Shown here in pieces: positions 35,045-43,967 of a stretch of DNA of 64,000 nt. A program made the translations under genes and the position numbers. The stretch's first letter is position 1; each line of letters begins with the position of its first letter. This DNA comes from a virus, in IMG/VR virus record IMGVR_UViG_3300030104_002782, positions 1-64,000 of that record, one strand, 5' to 3'. Below the pieces are notes generated by a model. The model was not told the DNA's origin and did no database searches. It saw only the letters and a list, made by a program, of their open reading frames with translations.

Positions 35045-37288
35045 TCATAACCACTCTACTTTAGTGACCCCGTTTATAGTGTTTTGCAGAGGCATGTAGT
35101 CCCATCCCATTATTTCATAATATGGAATTATTTTATCCAATACAAACTTTCTTGCCATTTCTTTGTACCCGACCTTTGCGATACCTTCTATCTCCGATGG
35201 GTCGTCAAAAGCAATATATTTGCCTGTATCATCTAAAGTACATAGGAAATAATCATCTTTGCGATAGCCTTTACCTAGATTATCGTTGGCCCATTTAGCA
35301 CCAGCGCGAGCCTCTGAAAGAACCGTATATTTATGCAAATCATTACTAAGTTTTGCTTTGATAGTTAAATCTGCAATTGCTATTCTCTCTTCGACAACAT
35401 CTTCTATTAGATTCTGCAATTGAAATGTTATATCCTCTTCATCATGTCCCTGTAGCATACCATCTATAACTAGACCCATAGCATTCTTCATAGCCTTTGG
35501 TAGACGACTCTGCTTCATCTCAATTCCTTTGACATACCTCTCTGGCTCGTGGTACTCCCCATCAGTCCAAGATACTAGACCAGCATAGCGATTTTTAGCC
35601 ATTATCAAGAAACTAGACGACCATTTTTCAAACTCGGTAATTATGGGAAACATTCTTGCGTTTATTGTCTCTAAAGCAGCCTTTCCTTCTTCGGGAGTGG
35701 GTACTTCGCACATAATAGAGTCTGTATGTCCGTATCGCACAGTGAAACCTAACTCTTCGGCATGGTCTCGCAATTCCCCAAGAGTATTCCTTGAAGTATA
35801 TGTGATAGCGGCAGCAATATCGGGATGGTACATTCCATACTTCGCATCACCAGCGACACCGTACATAGATGCGACTAGGGACTTTGTAGCATATTGTAGG
35901 GAGTCGTACATCTTGCGCTCATCATCTGTTTTTGCCTCCTTCATCCATTTCTTGTACTGATTTCTTAAATCAGTCATTTTATCCATCTGTCTACAGAGCA
36001 GTCCCTTCTTTTTGCGATTGAAAGAGATACCATTACCGCAATCCTCTCCTTCTTCATCAAGAGTAGTCCAGCATATACCGTACTTATCCACATTACTGTG
36101 ATACATAGCCTTGACATCGAAGATACCTATGTTGCTATACACTCCGGCCTCCGGAATCATAATCTCTGCACCCTCATAATCAACTTTAGCAAACTGTGGT
36201 CTGCTAGGCATTCTAAGATTAAAATCCTCATCTCTTAGAGATAGGATAGAGAACATCTTTGTGATGAAAGGAGTAGAGCGAATATCGCATTGAACGATAT
36301 GTTGTAGAGCAGTATGGTAGCCTAGGACATCCACTAAATCATTGAGTCTAGGTAGTAAATCTACATCTTGTCGAGCATAGTCTAGGTATGTACCTAAATC
36401 CGAATAGTAGGTATCGTGGCCCTCTTCTAGAGGAACCTTTTCGTCTTGCAGACAGTGTTTAGATACTGCGTCTAAAGACATAGCAGGTAACTGTCCGTTC
36501 TTCAAAGTCCACAACTTTTTGAAACCGACCATCATATCTATGACATTTCTCCCAACGATGGGTTGTTCCCAATCTCCAAACTTCCACCTCACGCGATTCA
36601 TAGGGGATAATATATTGGGATTGAGACCTACATGTCTCATGCGATTCATCAACTTTCGGCAATCAGCATTAGTTACATTCCATCCTGTAATAATGTCGGG
36701 GTCTTGCGCTTTCATTAGCAAAGCAACATCTAACAACATCTCCTTTTCGTCAGCGCAGCATTTGAATCTCCTATCCCCCATCTCGCAAAACTCTTTGCCG
36801 TAGGGGTGGTTCTTCGCTGGTATCTTATCGTAGAAGCCAGCCTCAAAGTCTGGATGGGTAAACCAGACAAACTCCCCTTTCTGCGAATCTCTTACTACTA
36901 CGATTGTTATTTCGCCAGAGTCCACTTTCCACTCCATATCGAGATACCATACTCTATGCTCATAATTGTCAAAGATAATACCGCTATCTGCTAATACTTT
37001 ATTTTCCCATTTGATATTCGACTCCCAAGTCTGAACATCACCTGCTAATTTTCGCATATCCTCTGTATTGTAGAAGTAGCATTTGATTAGGGTCTCTCCG
37101 TAGAGACCTTCGTGTCCCTCTTCTATTCTAGCGCAACGATATTCGTTCTTTAGTACGCTTCTACTCATAGTAGACTCGACATAGAGATAAGGCAATTCGT
37201 CTGTACCTAAGACCTTTCTTTTCCTATCTCCGTAACTATCACGGTATAAGACTGTGATACTATTGCCTCTAGACCTCTCGACTATCAT
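35045..37288 (-). CDS. polB: Family-B DNA polymerase
   Basis: A 747-residue replicative polymerase. The 3'-5' exonuclease motifs are present: YLDMEW (Asp117, Glu119), DIITGWNVTNAD (~198-209) and YARQDVD (Tyr304, Asp308). Polymerase motif A is FDVKAMYHSNV (Asp391), B is ATKSLVASMYG (~467-477) and C is YGHTDS (519-524). In motif C the usual first Asp is His, while the second metal-binding Asp is kept, and motif A has H where Pro is usual. The enzyme is probably active. A leaderless TTTATAGGGAC promoter lies 28 bp upstream. Confidence 0.93.
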   Translation of the reverse strand: MIVERSRGNSITVLYRDSYGDRKRKVLGTDELPYLYVESTMSRSVLKNEYRCARIEEGHEGLYGETLIKCYFYNTEDMRKLAGDVQTWESNIKWENKVLADSGIIFDNYEHRVWYLDMEWKVDSGEITIVVVRDSQKGEFVWFTHPDFEAGFYDKIPAKNHPYGKEFCEMGDRRFKCCADEKEMLLDVALLMKAQDPDIITGWNVTNADCRKLMNRMRHVGLNPNILSPMNRVRWKFGDWEQPIVGRNVIDMMVGFKKLWTLKNGQLPAMSLDAVSKHCLQDEKVPLEEGHDTYYSDLGTYLDYARQDVDLLPRLNDLVDVLGYHTALQHIVQCDIRSTPFITKMFSILSLRDEDFNLRMPSRPQFAKVDYEGAEIMIPEAGVYSNIGIFDVKAMYHSNVDKYGICWTTLDEEGEDCGNGISFNRKKKGLLCRQMDKMTDLRNQYKKWMKEAKTDDERKMYDSLQYATKSLVASMYGVAGDAKYGMYHPDIAAAITYTSRNTLGELRDHAEELGFTVRYGHTDSIMCEVPTPEEGKAALETINARMFPIITEFEKWSSSFLIMAKNRYAGLVSWTDGEYHEPERYVKGIEMKQSRLPKAMKNAMGLVIDGMLQGHDEEDITFQLQNLIEDVVEERIAIADLTIKAKLSNDLHKYTVLSEARAGAKWANDNLGKGYRKDDYFLCTLDDTGKYIAFDDPSEIEGIAKVGYKEMARKFVLDKIIPYYEIMGWDYMPLQNTINGVTKVEWL

Positions 37289-37307
37289 GTCTCTGACATG
37301 ACTCCCA

Positions 37308-37320
37308 AGTCCCTATAAAC
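37308..37320 (-). promoter_or_regulatory. polB promoter (TTTATAGGGAC class)
   Basis: GTTTATAGGGACT on the minus strand is centred about 28 bp before the polB ATG. It matches the promoters of the clamp and SSB-like genes. Confidence 0.6.
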
Positions 37321-37321
37321 C

Positions 37322-37474
37322 CTAGTACGACCTTCTTACTAAGATAGGTATTTTATGGCTATTCAGCCAATCCAAAACCAACATAGGAGATACCGAATAC
37401 TCCTTAGCAATCGCACTCATACTACTAGAGAAATACTTCTCCATCAACCATTCTTTATTGTCAAACTTTGGCAT
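37322..37474 (-). CDS. 50-residue helix-turn-helix protein
   Basis: From ATG 37474, preceded by AGGTGA, the protein reads PKFDNKEWLMEKYFSSS and then AIAKEYSVSPMLVLDWLN, a clear helix-turn-helix. It is a candidate small DNA-binding regulator. It lies just before polB, whose promoter sits at its 3' end, so it could act on that promoter; this is inference. Confidence 0.6.
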   Translation of the reverse strand: MPKFDNKEWLMEKYFSSSMSAIAKEYSVSPMLVLDWLNSHKIPILVRRSY

Positions 37475-37534
37475 TATATTCACCTTTTTTTCTAGCGACT
37501 GCATAGATTTTACCATGTCTTGTTTGTCCTATAA

Positions 37535-38329
37535 TCATACCCACTCTAGCCTATCTGTGCTAGGGATTTCTTTAAGTCTCGCATCTATCTTAGCGCAAGA
37601 TTCGGGGTATAACTCTACCATAGTAGAGTTTCTTTCTAGTAATTCGCAAGCAACGGCAGTAGTACCACTACCGGCAAATGGGTCTAGAACCCAATCCCCA
37701 ACATCACTACTTGCTAAAACGCATTTAGTAGGTAAATCTAGAGGAAATGGTGCTTCGTGGCCGTTATTAGCAGGGGTCATATCCCATACTGTGAATAAGT
37801 TATTTGCGTTATAATGATAATCCGGATTCTTAGAGAGCATAAATATAGTCTCGTGTTTAGGAACGGGGCGTTTGATATACGCCTCTGGTTGAGGATAAGC
37901 CTTGCTTTTATTCCATATTATTTCGCTTCGCAAAATCCAACCATCAGCCTGTAATGCTAAAGCCAATCTCCAAGCAACACCTATCAGATTCTTTTTAGGG
38001 AGACCTAAAACATTTCTAGAACCCCATTTATTCTTCGACCCTTTGATGCCTCCTTCTTTGTAATCGGAACCTGCACCGCCAGAGCCATTGTAGGAATCCC
38101 CTACATTCAACCACAAAGTACCATCATCAGTTAGATGGTCTCGCACTTTGCGACAGACTTCTACCATAGTCTCTAGGTATTCTTCTAAAGTCTGACCTTT
38201 ACCAACTTCGTCTTTATCATCACCATAAGTACGCATCCCGTAATACGGAGGAGAGGTAACGCAAGAACGATATTTGCGATTACCCAAGTCTGCTTTCAGA
38301 AAGTCCGAGCATATTATTTCATGTTCCAT
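37535..38329 (-). CDS. DNA methyltransferase (N6-adenine/N4-cytosine class)
   Basis: A beta-class methyltransferase of 264 residues: catalytic motif TSPPYYGMR near residue 25 comes before the AdoMet-binding DPFAGSGTTAVACE near 222. TSPPY is frequent in N4-cytosine and some N6-adenine enzymes. No restriction partner is seen, so it likely protects viral DNA or modifies it. ATG 38329 overlaps the previous stop (TGATG). A TTTAGG-GAGA-CCTAAA hairpin lies in the gene near 37993. Confidence 0.85.
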   Translation of the reverse strand: MEHEIICSDFLKADLGNRKYRSCVTSPPYYGMRTYGDDKDEVGKGQTLEEYLETMVEVCRKVRDHLTDDGTLWLNVGDSYNGSGGAGSDYKEGGIKGSKNKWGSRNVLGLPKKNLIGVAWRLALALQADGWILRSEIIWNKSKAYPQPEAYIKRPVPKHETIFMLSKNPDYHYNANNLFTVWDMTPANNGHEAPFPLDLPTKCVLASSDVGDWVLDPFAGSGTTAVACELLERNSTMVELYPESCAKIDARLKEIPSTDRLEWV

Positions 38330-38694
38330 CAAGCAATCCTCCTATACTGAAATATGTTTTTTACTTTGCCTACCCTTTCTACGAGACCCCAATTTACCAA
38401 ACAAATTAAAAGACTACCGACTGTTCTAGTATCTATGTCTGTTCCTTGGCCTCTTATGTATCTATTTGCTATTGGTAGTATTGTGTCAGAAGTAAATCTC
38501 TGTCCTATCTCCATATCTTTGAGAACCGCATAAGTTACTGCTATTTTTCTATGTACTTTACGAAGGGACATAACCGAACCCATTTGTCGCAGAACCCAAT
38601 ATATCTCATCTACAGGGAGTTTTATGCCCCTGCTTGCTATATTCTGTATTCTCTGCCTAGGTTGTTCTTCTACCCATTCGCTAAGTACCGGCAT
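38329..38694 (-). CDS. Putative winged-helix protein
   Basis: A 121-residue protein with a C-terminal winged-helix-like pattern (DTRTVGSLLICLVNWGLVER then a beta hairpin). It is coupled by overlaps to the clamp gene upstream and the methyltransferase downstream. A DNA-binding role in replication is plausible; no family is recognised. Confidence 0.5.
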   Translation of the reverse strand: MPVLSEWVEEQPRQRIQNIASRGIKLPVDEIYWVLRQMGSVMSLRKVHRKIAVTYAVLKDMEIGQRFTSDTILPIANRYIRGQGTDIDTRTVGSLLICLVNWGLVERVGKVKNIFQYRRIA

Positions 38695-39503
38695 CAGACT
38701 ACGCCTCTCTGAAATATCTTACAATCATCACTGTATATCACTATAGAGTAGCCCTGTCCTTCGGGATTGAAGTCTAGGACATAGAGAGTGAGTTTGCCAT
38801 TAGAGAGGCAGTTTTCAAGACCGCCCTCAAACTCAAAGGAAAAAGGGTCAAACATAGGCTCGCTACTGAATAAGCAAGTAGTTGTTCTACCTAACATTTC
38901 ACTACCTGTTTCCAAAGATAGTTTATCCCCATCCCATGTGAGGGTGCAGCGATTTACCTTCTGTCCGTTGATATTACCTGTATTGATTGCGTTTCGCAAC
39001 TCCTCGCCACGCATTTCAAACTCGGCCATAGGCTCTCTTACCTCGCCATTAGACATCTTGTATCTACCTACTCCGTCAATAACAGACAATCTCTCTTGCG
39101 ATTCTTCATTCCATAGACTAATACTTTTCTTAGTATGAGGAAATGCTAAAGCACGAGGGTCTGCGGAGATAGTAGTCTGTTTACCAGAGGAACGGAATAC
39201 TAACTTGTCGTCTTTCTTTTCAAGAGTGATAAGTCCCGTATGTGCTTTTAGAACACCAAGGGCTTTCGCAATATCCGGTATAACTATACCGTCTTTCATA
39301 TGAAAGTCGTCACAAGGAGTAACGAAGGATGCTACGCTAGTTTTACCATCTCTGACGATGCTAGTAGTCACGGCCACATCAGCATTAGGAATGCACTCAA
39401 TAACGCAACCTATGACTTGAGGCATAGGTTTACCATTGATATTACACATTCTCTGCGTCTTTCTTAGCAATTCTTCTAACTGTCCCTTTGGTAGTTTCAA
39501 CAT
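38694..39503 (-). CDS. PCNA-like sliding clamp candidate
   Basis: About 269 residues, the normal size for PCNA, and encoded among polB, primase and clamp loader genes. Alternating beta strands and the ending LTLYVLDFNPEGQGYSIVIYS recall the second PCNA domain. Sequence conservation is weak, so the call depends on context. ATG 39503 is chosen because TTTATAGGGACA lies 26-28 bp upstream. Confidence 0.55.
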   Translation of the reverse strand: MLKLPKGQLEELLRKTQRMCNINGKPMPQVIGCVIECIPNADVAVTTSIVRDGKTSVASFVTPCDDFHMKDGIVIPDIAKALGVLKAHTGLITLEKKDDKLVFRSSGKQTTISADPRALAFPHTKKSISLWNEESQERLSVIDGVGRYKMSNGEVREPMAEFEMRGEELRNAINTGNINGQKVNRCTLTWDGDKLSLETGSEMLGRTTTCLFSSEPMFDPFSFEFEGGLENCLSNGKLTLYVLDFNPEGQGYSIVIYSDDCKIFQRGVV

Positions 39504-39522
39504 ATTTATCACTTATCCTCTA

Positions 39523-39535
39523 TGTCCCTATAAAT
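39523..39535 (-). promoter_or_regulatory. Clamp gene promoter (TTTATAGGGACA class)
   Basis: ATTTATAGGGACA on the minus strand, centred about 26 bp before ATG 39503. The same 13-mer occurs at 41973-41985. Confidence 0.65.
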
Positions 39536-39759
39536 CACTCGTCAAGAGTGACATAAGCGTGTTTCTTTAGCATGTTAGCACACAACTTGCACATCTCCCT
39601 AGACTTAGGTTCACCATTTGCCTTGAGAGGATGGTCTGTGGAATGAGTACCAAAGGTAGGTAAACCTCTACATAGTAGGTAGGATTTACCTGTAACTCCT
39701 ATGGGTACTGCATAATGCGATTTCTTGTTCCTAGAAGGGAATACCTTCTGTACTTTCAT
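39535..39759 (-). CDS. 74-residue protein with cysteine pairs
   Basis: A basic protein (VQKVFPSRNKKSHYAVPIG) with Cys in LLCRG and a CKLCANML pair near the end, plus two His between; a zinc site is possible. GGGGGTGA precedes the ATG. It lies between the RecA-like ATPase and clamp genes. Function unknown. Confidence 0.55.
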   Translation of the reverse strand: MKVQKVFPSRNKKSHYAVPIGVTGKSYLLCRGLPTFGTHSTDHPLKANGEPKSREMCKLCANMLKKHAYVTLDE

Positions 39760-39766
39760 TATGGTT

Positions 39767-40699
39767 TCACCCCCATTCTAGGAACGGGAGGCCAGACCAC
39801 TCTACTTCTCCACCGGAGACTCGCAAAATAGTATGAGTTTCACCTAGATGCTTCTGATTCCAACCCTTCATTTCTTCGATAGTGGCTCTGATTTCCCATT
39901 CGCCATCTTTCATCTTAGGGTCGGCCTTGATTCCAGCCGCAATATCGCCTTTCTTAGTGTATCTTGCTAAGAATATCTGTTGCGAGAAAAGACGCATAGT
40001 ACCCTTCTCCCAATCTGGTATCTCTCCGACCTTCATAAGACCTTTAGAGCCATTACCCAAATCTGCGAATTGCTTTACATCTTTTAGATGGAAAGTAAAG
40101 AATACTGCGTCTACAGGTAATTGATGCGCTCTGTTCATAACATCACGGAACAATTGATTGCGAATACGCCATTCTGCTTGATTAAATCTGTCTCCATCCT
40201 CTACATTGACAGGATTCTTACTGCGATTCATCAGAACATTAGTCATGGCTAATTCGCACCACTTCAAGAACGAAGAACCGCCATCTACGATAACGGCCCC
40301 AATTTTGCCCTCTCTTGCTTCTTCACCTATCAACTTGATAAAGAACCCCATCTTATCAATAAGAGCAGTCCAATTAGTAGTATTATCATCATCGAAGATG
40401 GAGGCATCTGTCTCATCGAACAGAGGGACTACACGGATATTATCATCATCCGGATAATTAAACGCAACGGTCTGCACCGCACTGTTGTCAATATCAATAA
40501 TGACTATCTCTTTGTCAGTCCTAGCCCTTGCTATATCAATCGCAAGACCTGTCTTAGCGCAATTCTCCTTTGCTACTAGAGCCATCCTAATAGGATTATC
40601 GGATGGGCGACCACGAGAGTATAACTCTCTGTAGTGGTCTAGACCAAACTTTGCCGGTGGCTCTTTGCTATCCTCTTTTTTGTTACCCCATGCGCTCAT
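39767..40699 (-). CDS. RecA/Sak4-like ATPase
   Basis: About 310 residues. A Walker A-like AKENCAKTGLA, a strand EIVIIDID and a Walker B-like GAVIVDGGSS point to a RecA-fold ATPase of the AAA_24/Sak4 kind. The P-loop lacks the usual first Gly. Sak4 proteins act as single-strand annealing recombinases beside an SSB, and an SSB-like gene lies directly upstream. ATG 40699 with GGGAG at nine bases is preferred. Confidence 0.55.
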   Translation of the reverse strand: MSAWGNKKEDSKEPPAKFGLDHYRELYSRGRPSDNPIRMALVAKENCAKTGLAIDIARARTDKEIVIIDIDNSAVQTVAFNYPDDDNIRVVPLFDETDASIFDDDNTTNWTALIDKMGFFIKLIGEEAREGKIGAVIVDGGSSFLKWCELAMTNVLMNRSKNPVNVEDGDRFNQAEWRIRNQLFRDVMNRAHQLPVDAVFFTFHLKDVKQFADLGNGSKGLMKVGEIPDWEKGTMRLFSQQIFLARYTKKGDIAAGIKADPKMKDGEWEIRATIEEMKGWNQKHLGETHTILRVSGGEVEWSGLPFLEWG

Positions 40700-40704
40700 A
40701 TTAC

Positions 40705-41937
40705 TCACTCCCAATCGTCAGATGCGCCCTCCCCCTCGGACTCATCATCCAAGGAGGGGGAACCTACTTCTTCGACACAGTACCATCCGGTTACTGCTAG
40801 CCTACCGTCACCTTCACGGCCCACATAAGGAGAGCCGACAACAACAACTACTGAACCAACACCGAAGGTCACTTTAGAATCCTCTTCTGCGTTTACATAC
40901 AGGTCAAGAGGAGGAGATATTGAAGTGATGTCTAAATCCGACAGAGTCAAGATATAGCCACCCTTTTCACGAGGGTCAATATGTGCGACTTCCATAACAA
41001 CACATGCTAGAGCATCCCACTTCTCTTTATCAGAGAGAGTACCACAGTGTTCTTCTATGAAGTCTAGACCATCTAAGATAGGCAAGTTTGGCAAGTCTGC
41101 GATTAGACCTGTACCATCAGCCGCCAATGGAGGCTTCTCAAACATGCTAGCGAGACTTGCATCTAGAGTATATTGCGATACACCTTTCTTTGCGTAGCCT
41201 ACTCCGTTCTTAGACAGATTCATAGGTATTCGCAAAGGAGAGAATGTAGGGTAGCCTACTTTAGCCAAATCTCCTCTAAACTTCATAGGTATAACTCTAA
41301 CTGCACCGCTTTCGCCCTGCTCTTTACCTAAGAAAAGACAGGTCTTTTCAAGGTCTTGGGTAGCACGAGCCTTTCCATAAGAGAAGTTAGTAGTACCCGA
41401 AGGGTAGGTAGGTGAAGTCTTGTTTTCGATACATACGAAGTAACCAGAGCCGTCACCGATTTCAGTCGCTTGTTTAGGCAGAGTCTCGCCCTGCATCTCT
41501 GCGAATCCAGCCTCAAATACTGCCTTGTTAGTCAGACTTGGGTTGTGAATAATTCGATATTGACCTGTTGTATCATCATGTAGGTACAAAGTAACTAGAC
41601 CTTGCGCTACTAGATTATTGCGACCCTCTTCTGCTAGGGGTTGAAGCAACTTCTGATACTTTGTGTAGAATACTTTGCCCCAATCTTTGTATCGAGGGCT
41701 ACTGATGAACATACCTTCAAGGTTCGTGCATCCACTACGGGATAACCTTGCTTTTTCTGCTCTCATTTCTGCTGCCGCCATTCTAAGCGTTTTATTCTCG
41801 ACCTCTGCCTCTGCGACCCCTGCCGCAACTAGGGATGCTGCATGAGCATCCTTGGCCTTTGTGTGTCGTGCGAGTAATTCACTTACTGAACAACCCACAT
41901 TCTTTGCTACTCTCTCGTACATATCAGTGCTAATCAT
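40705..41937 (-). CDS. Putative single-strand DNA-binding protein
   Basis: A 410-residue protein. The N-terminal ~70 residues are helical and Ala-rich, the middle is beta-rich, and the end is a flexible acidic tail (LDDESEGEGASDDWE) like that of SSB proteins. It lies between the RecA-like ATPase and clamp loader. GGAGTGG is placed nine bases before ATG 41937. An OB fold is likely but not shown by a clear motif. Confidence 0.45.
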   Translation of the reverse strand: MISTDMYERVAKNVGCSVSELLARHTKAKDAHAASLVAAGVAEAEVENKTLRMAAAEMRAEKARLSRSGCTNLEGMFISSPRYKDWGKVFYTKYQKLLQPLAEEGRNNLVAQGLVTLYLHDDTTGQYRIIHNPSLTNKAVFEAGFAEMQGETLPKQATEIGDGSGYFVCIENKTSPTYPSGTTNFSYGKARATQDLEKTCLFLGKEQGESGAVRVIPMKFRGDLAKVGYPTFSPLRIPMNLSKNGVGYAKKGVSQYTLDASLASMFEKPPLAADGTGLIADLPNLPILDGLDFIEEHCGTLSDKEKWDALACVVMEVAHIDPREKGGYILTLSDLDITSISPPLDLYVNAEEDSKVTFGVGSVVVVVGSPYVGREGDGRLAVTGWYCVEEVGSPSLDDESEGEGASDDWE

Positions 41938-41972
41938 CTTATCCACTCCGTTTCATATTGTCCTTAGTCCTA

Positions 41973-41985
41973 TGTCCCTATAAAT
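41973..41985 (-). promoter_or_regulatory. Promoter of the SSB-like gene
   Basis: ATTTATAGGGACA on the minus strand, identical to the clamp promoter. It is 44 bp before the ATG, so the transcript should have a leader of about 18 nt that includes GGAG. Confidence 0.55.
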
Positions 41986-42892
41986 CCCTCGCAGCCAACA
42001 TACGGCAGTAATCCCAACGGACAATTGTCTCGTCACAACCTTGCAGTAGGTCTCTTTCGCTGATAATAGAGGACTCGATAATACGCATTTTACCTTCTGC
42101 CGATGCGTCTGAATTAACGGCATATTCTAAGGTCTCACGGATGATAATACGCATAGGCATATCCTTTATCATCTTGTAGCCGACCTCGACACTTCTTTCT
42201 TTTGCACATACACGCAAGAAGGATTTGGGATTGAAATCGCCAATATCTAGAGATAGAATGAATCTATCCCTATCGGCAACCCCTTGCATTGTTGCGTATG
42301 CTTGTAGACAACCTAGAGCATTTCTCAAATCGCCTTTGTGTCTACTAGCAATCGCATGTAAATGCGACTCTGGTATGAATAGATGTTCTGCCGAAGCAAC
42401 TCTCTGTAATCGGTTTATCACAGAATTACGGGGAATAGGTTTGAAATGTCGCAACTGACATCTAGATTGTAGCCAAGGGGAGACCTTGCTCAAATCATTA
42501 CATGTGAGTATGAAGAAACAGGTTGCGTTTTCGATAACACCTTTGAGAGCGTCTTGCGCTTGAATAGTAAGTCGGTCTGCCTCATCAAGAAGAATGATTG
42601 TTTCCCACATGCCACTCTGCGATAGAGGAATAATATCTTCTTCTATGAAGTCAATACCTCTCGTTCTTTTGCTAGAAGCATTGAATATATGTAGAGCGTA
42701 GTCCATCTGATGTGCAAGAGCATACGCAACCGTAGTCTTGCCTGTCCCAGCCTCTACGCTATGGAAAAGGAAATGATTCATAGGGTTTTTGCCATTTGCG
42801 ATATTTCGCATCTCTTCGGTAATCAAATCCTGTCCTACGATTTCGGCAAAGTCTGTTGGCCGATACTTTTCAAACCATACAGGGGAAGTCAT
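41978..42892 (-). CDS. rfcS: Clamp loader small subunit (RFC-S)
   Basis: Loads the sliding clamp onto primed DNA. Seen are the RFC box WFEKYRPTDFAEIVGQ at residues 6-21, Walker A EAGTGKTT near 50, Walker B IILLDEADR near 98 and the SRC motif LQSRC near 140. The length of 304 residues fits. No large subunit gene is seen, so it may form a homo-oligomer or use a host RFC-L. The ATG overlaps the previous gene (ATGA). Confidence 0.92.
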   Translation of the reverse strand: MTSPVWFEKYRPTDFAEIVGQDLITEEMRNIANGKNPMNHFLFHSVEAGTGKTTVAYALAHQMDYALHIFNASSKRTRGIDFIEEDIIPLSQSGMWETIILLDEADRLTIQAQDALKGVIENATCFFILTCNDLSKVSPWLQSRCQLRHFKPIPRNSVINRLQRVASAEHLFIPESHLHAIASRHKGDLRNALGCLQAYATMQGVADRDRFILSLDIGDFNPKSFLRVCAKERSVEVGYKMIKDMPMRIIIRETLEYAVNSDASAEGKMRIIESSIISERDLLQGCDETIVRWDYCRMLAARDL

Positions 42893-43074
42893 TGTACGGC
42901 CTCCTTCATATCTCTATTGTAAATAGCAATCATGTCTTTGTCAAATGCGTCTTGGCATTCCGCACATAGACTGTAAGAAGAAGTCGCAATCGCATCATCA
43001 CATGCTTTGCACATCTCAATACCCTGCTTTTTCAAAAACGGCTTAACCAGCCTCTTAACAATAAACTTTCTCAT
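42889..43074 (-). CDS. 61-residue zinc-binding protein
   Basis: From ATG 43074: a basic helix (RKFIVKRLVKPFLKKQG) then CKACDD and CAECQD pairs 15 residues apart. It overlaps both the dNMP kinase and clamp loader genes as ATGA, so the three are co-translated. Role unknown. Confidence 0.6.
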   Translation of the reverse strand: MRKFIVKRLVKPFLKKQGIEMCKACDDAIATSSYSLCAECQDAFDKDMIAIYNRDMKEAVQ

Positions 43075-43670
43075 GTCATATGCCCCCATGTCTCTAGATA
43101 ATCTTCTACTATCGGTGCTAATCTTTTGAGCATACCGTAGGGACTCATACCCGAAGTATCAAAGTCTACGGATTGATGAACAAAAGCACTTCTGCGAAGC
43201 AAATCATCTACGCCTTTCAACTGCTCACTACTATGCTCTAAATTAATCGCACCTCTAGAAATGAGAACCTGCTCATTAGCATGTAGGCGAATAATAAGTC
43301 CTCCATTATCGAGAATATGTTTGGCTTCGTTTTCATGTCTGACATCGTCAATAATAGCATACTCTATACCTTTGCTATCTGCGTACTCCTGTAGCCTATT
43401 GACCCAATAATCCTCATTACGCAAGTCCCTTCTACCTTGACCCCACGCCTGTAAAATAGGTCTAGTGAGGGTCTTATCTTGCTGTTCTAACATATCCCAG
43501 AGATAGCGAGCATCAACTTTCCTCTTGGGGTAGAAGAATGCTTGCGCTACCTCCATCCTAAGACTCTCTGCAAAGGACAGGATAGGTAACTCAAATGTTT
43601 GCGATAACTGCGAAGCAAGTGAAGATTTACCAGACTTCATGTTTCCGCATATGCCTATGTATAATGTCAT
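43071..43670 (-). CDS. Deoxynucleoside monophosphate kinase
   Basis: A P-loop kinase of about 199 residues resembling T4 gene 1 kinase. Walker A is GNMKSGKSS near residue 9. The segments TRPILQAWGQGRRDL and EDYWVNRL and the strand AIIDDVRHENEA are typical of dNMP kinases. It should phosphorylate dNMPs to supply dNTP precursors. ATG 43670 overlaps the previous stop. Confidence 0.75.
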   Translation of the reverse strand: MTLYIGICGNMKSGKSSLASQLSQTFELPILSFAESLRMEVAQAFFYPKRKVDARYLWDMLEQQDKTLTRPILQAWGQGRRDLRNEDYWVNRLQEYADSKGIEYAIIDDVRHENEAKHILDNGGLIIRLHANEQVLISRGAINLEHSSEQLKGVDDLLRRSAFVHQSVDFDTSGMSPYGMLKRLAPIVEDYLETWGHMT

Positions 43671-43936
43671 AGCCAACCCTCCATGCGTCGGGAGGAGGAG
43701 TCGGAACGCTTTGCGCTTGCTTCACCTTCTCCACCCCCCTTAGCGGAGGCAACATCAACCATACCTTCTATTTCCCCTTCTTTGAAGCATCGGGGGCATA
43801 AAGGTAGTGAAAGGGCTTGTTCGTCTGTGATGCCTCCCCTGTCCTCGACAGGCGCACCACATGAGTAAGTATCTTGACCGCTATAGCGGCTAATTACATT
43901 TTTGTGTAACAACCAATCCTTCTTGAGTCTCACCAT
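43667..43936 (-). CDS. 89-residue cysteine-containing protein
   Basis: ATG 43936 (MVRLKKDWLLHKN) is preferred over 43966 because an ATTGATAAGGACA promoter sits 26 bp upstream. Cys in SYSC-like DTYSCGAP and CPRCFKEG may bind zinc. The C-terminal ~30 residues are low-complexity Gly/Ser/Arg. Function unknown. Confidence 0.5.
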   Translation of the reverse strand: MVRLKKDWLLHKNVISRYSGQDTYSCGAPVEDRGGITDEQALSLPLCPRCFKEGEIEGMVDVASAKGGGEGEASAKRSDSSSRRMEGWL

Positions 43937-43954
43937 ATACCGTCTTAGGTTCGA

Positions 43955-43967
43955 TGTCCTTATCAAT
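43955..43967 (-). promoter_or_regulatory. TTGATAAGGACA-class promoter of the kinase operon
   Basis: ATTGATAAGGACA, identical to the primase promoter, is centred about 26 bp before ATG 43936. It probably drives the kinase, zinc protein and clamp loader genes. Confidence 0.6.

Noticed and set aside
35045-37288. Inactivated polymerase because of YGHTDS
   Set aside because: The essential metal-binding Asp residues of motifs A and C are present, exonuclease motifs are intact and the gene is full length.
37322-37474. Intron- or intein-related HTH element near polB
   Set aside because: The polB frame is continuous with no extra domain; the HTH protein is a separate gene with its own ribosome site.
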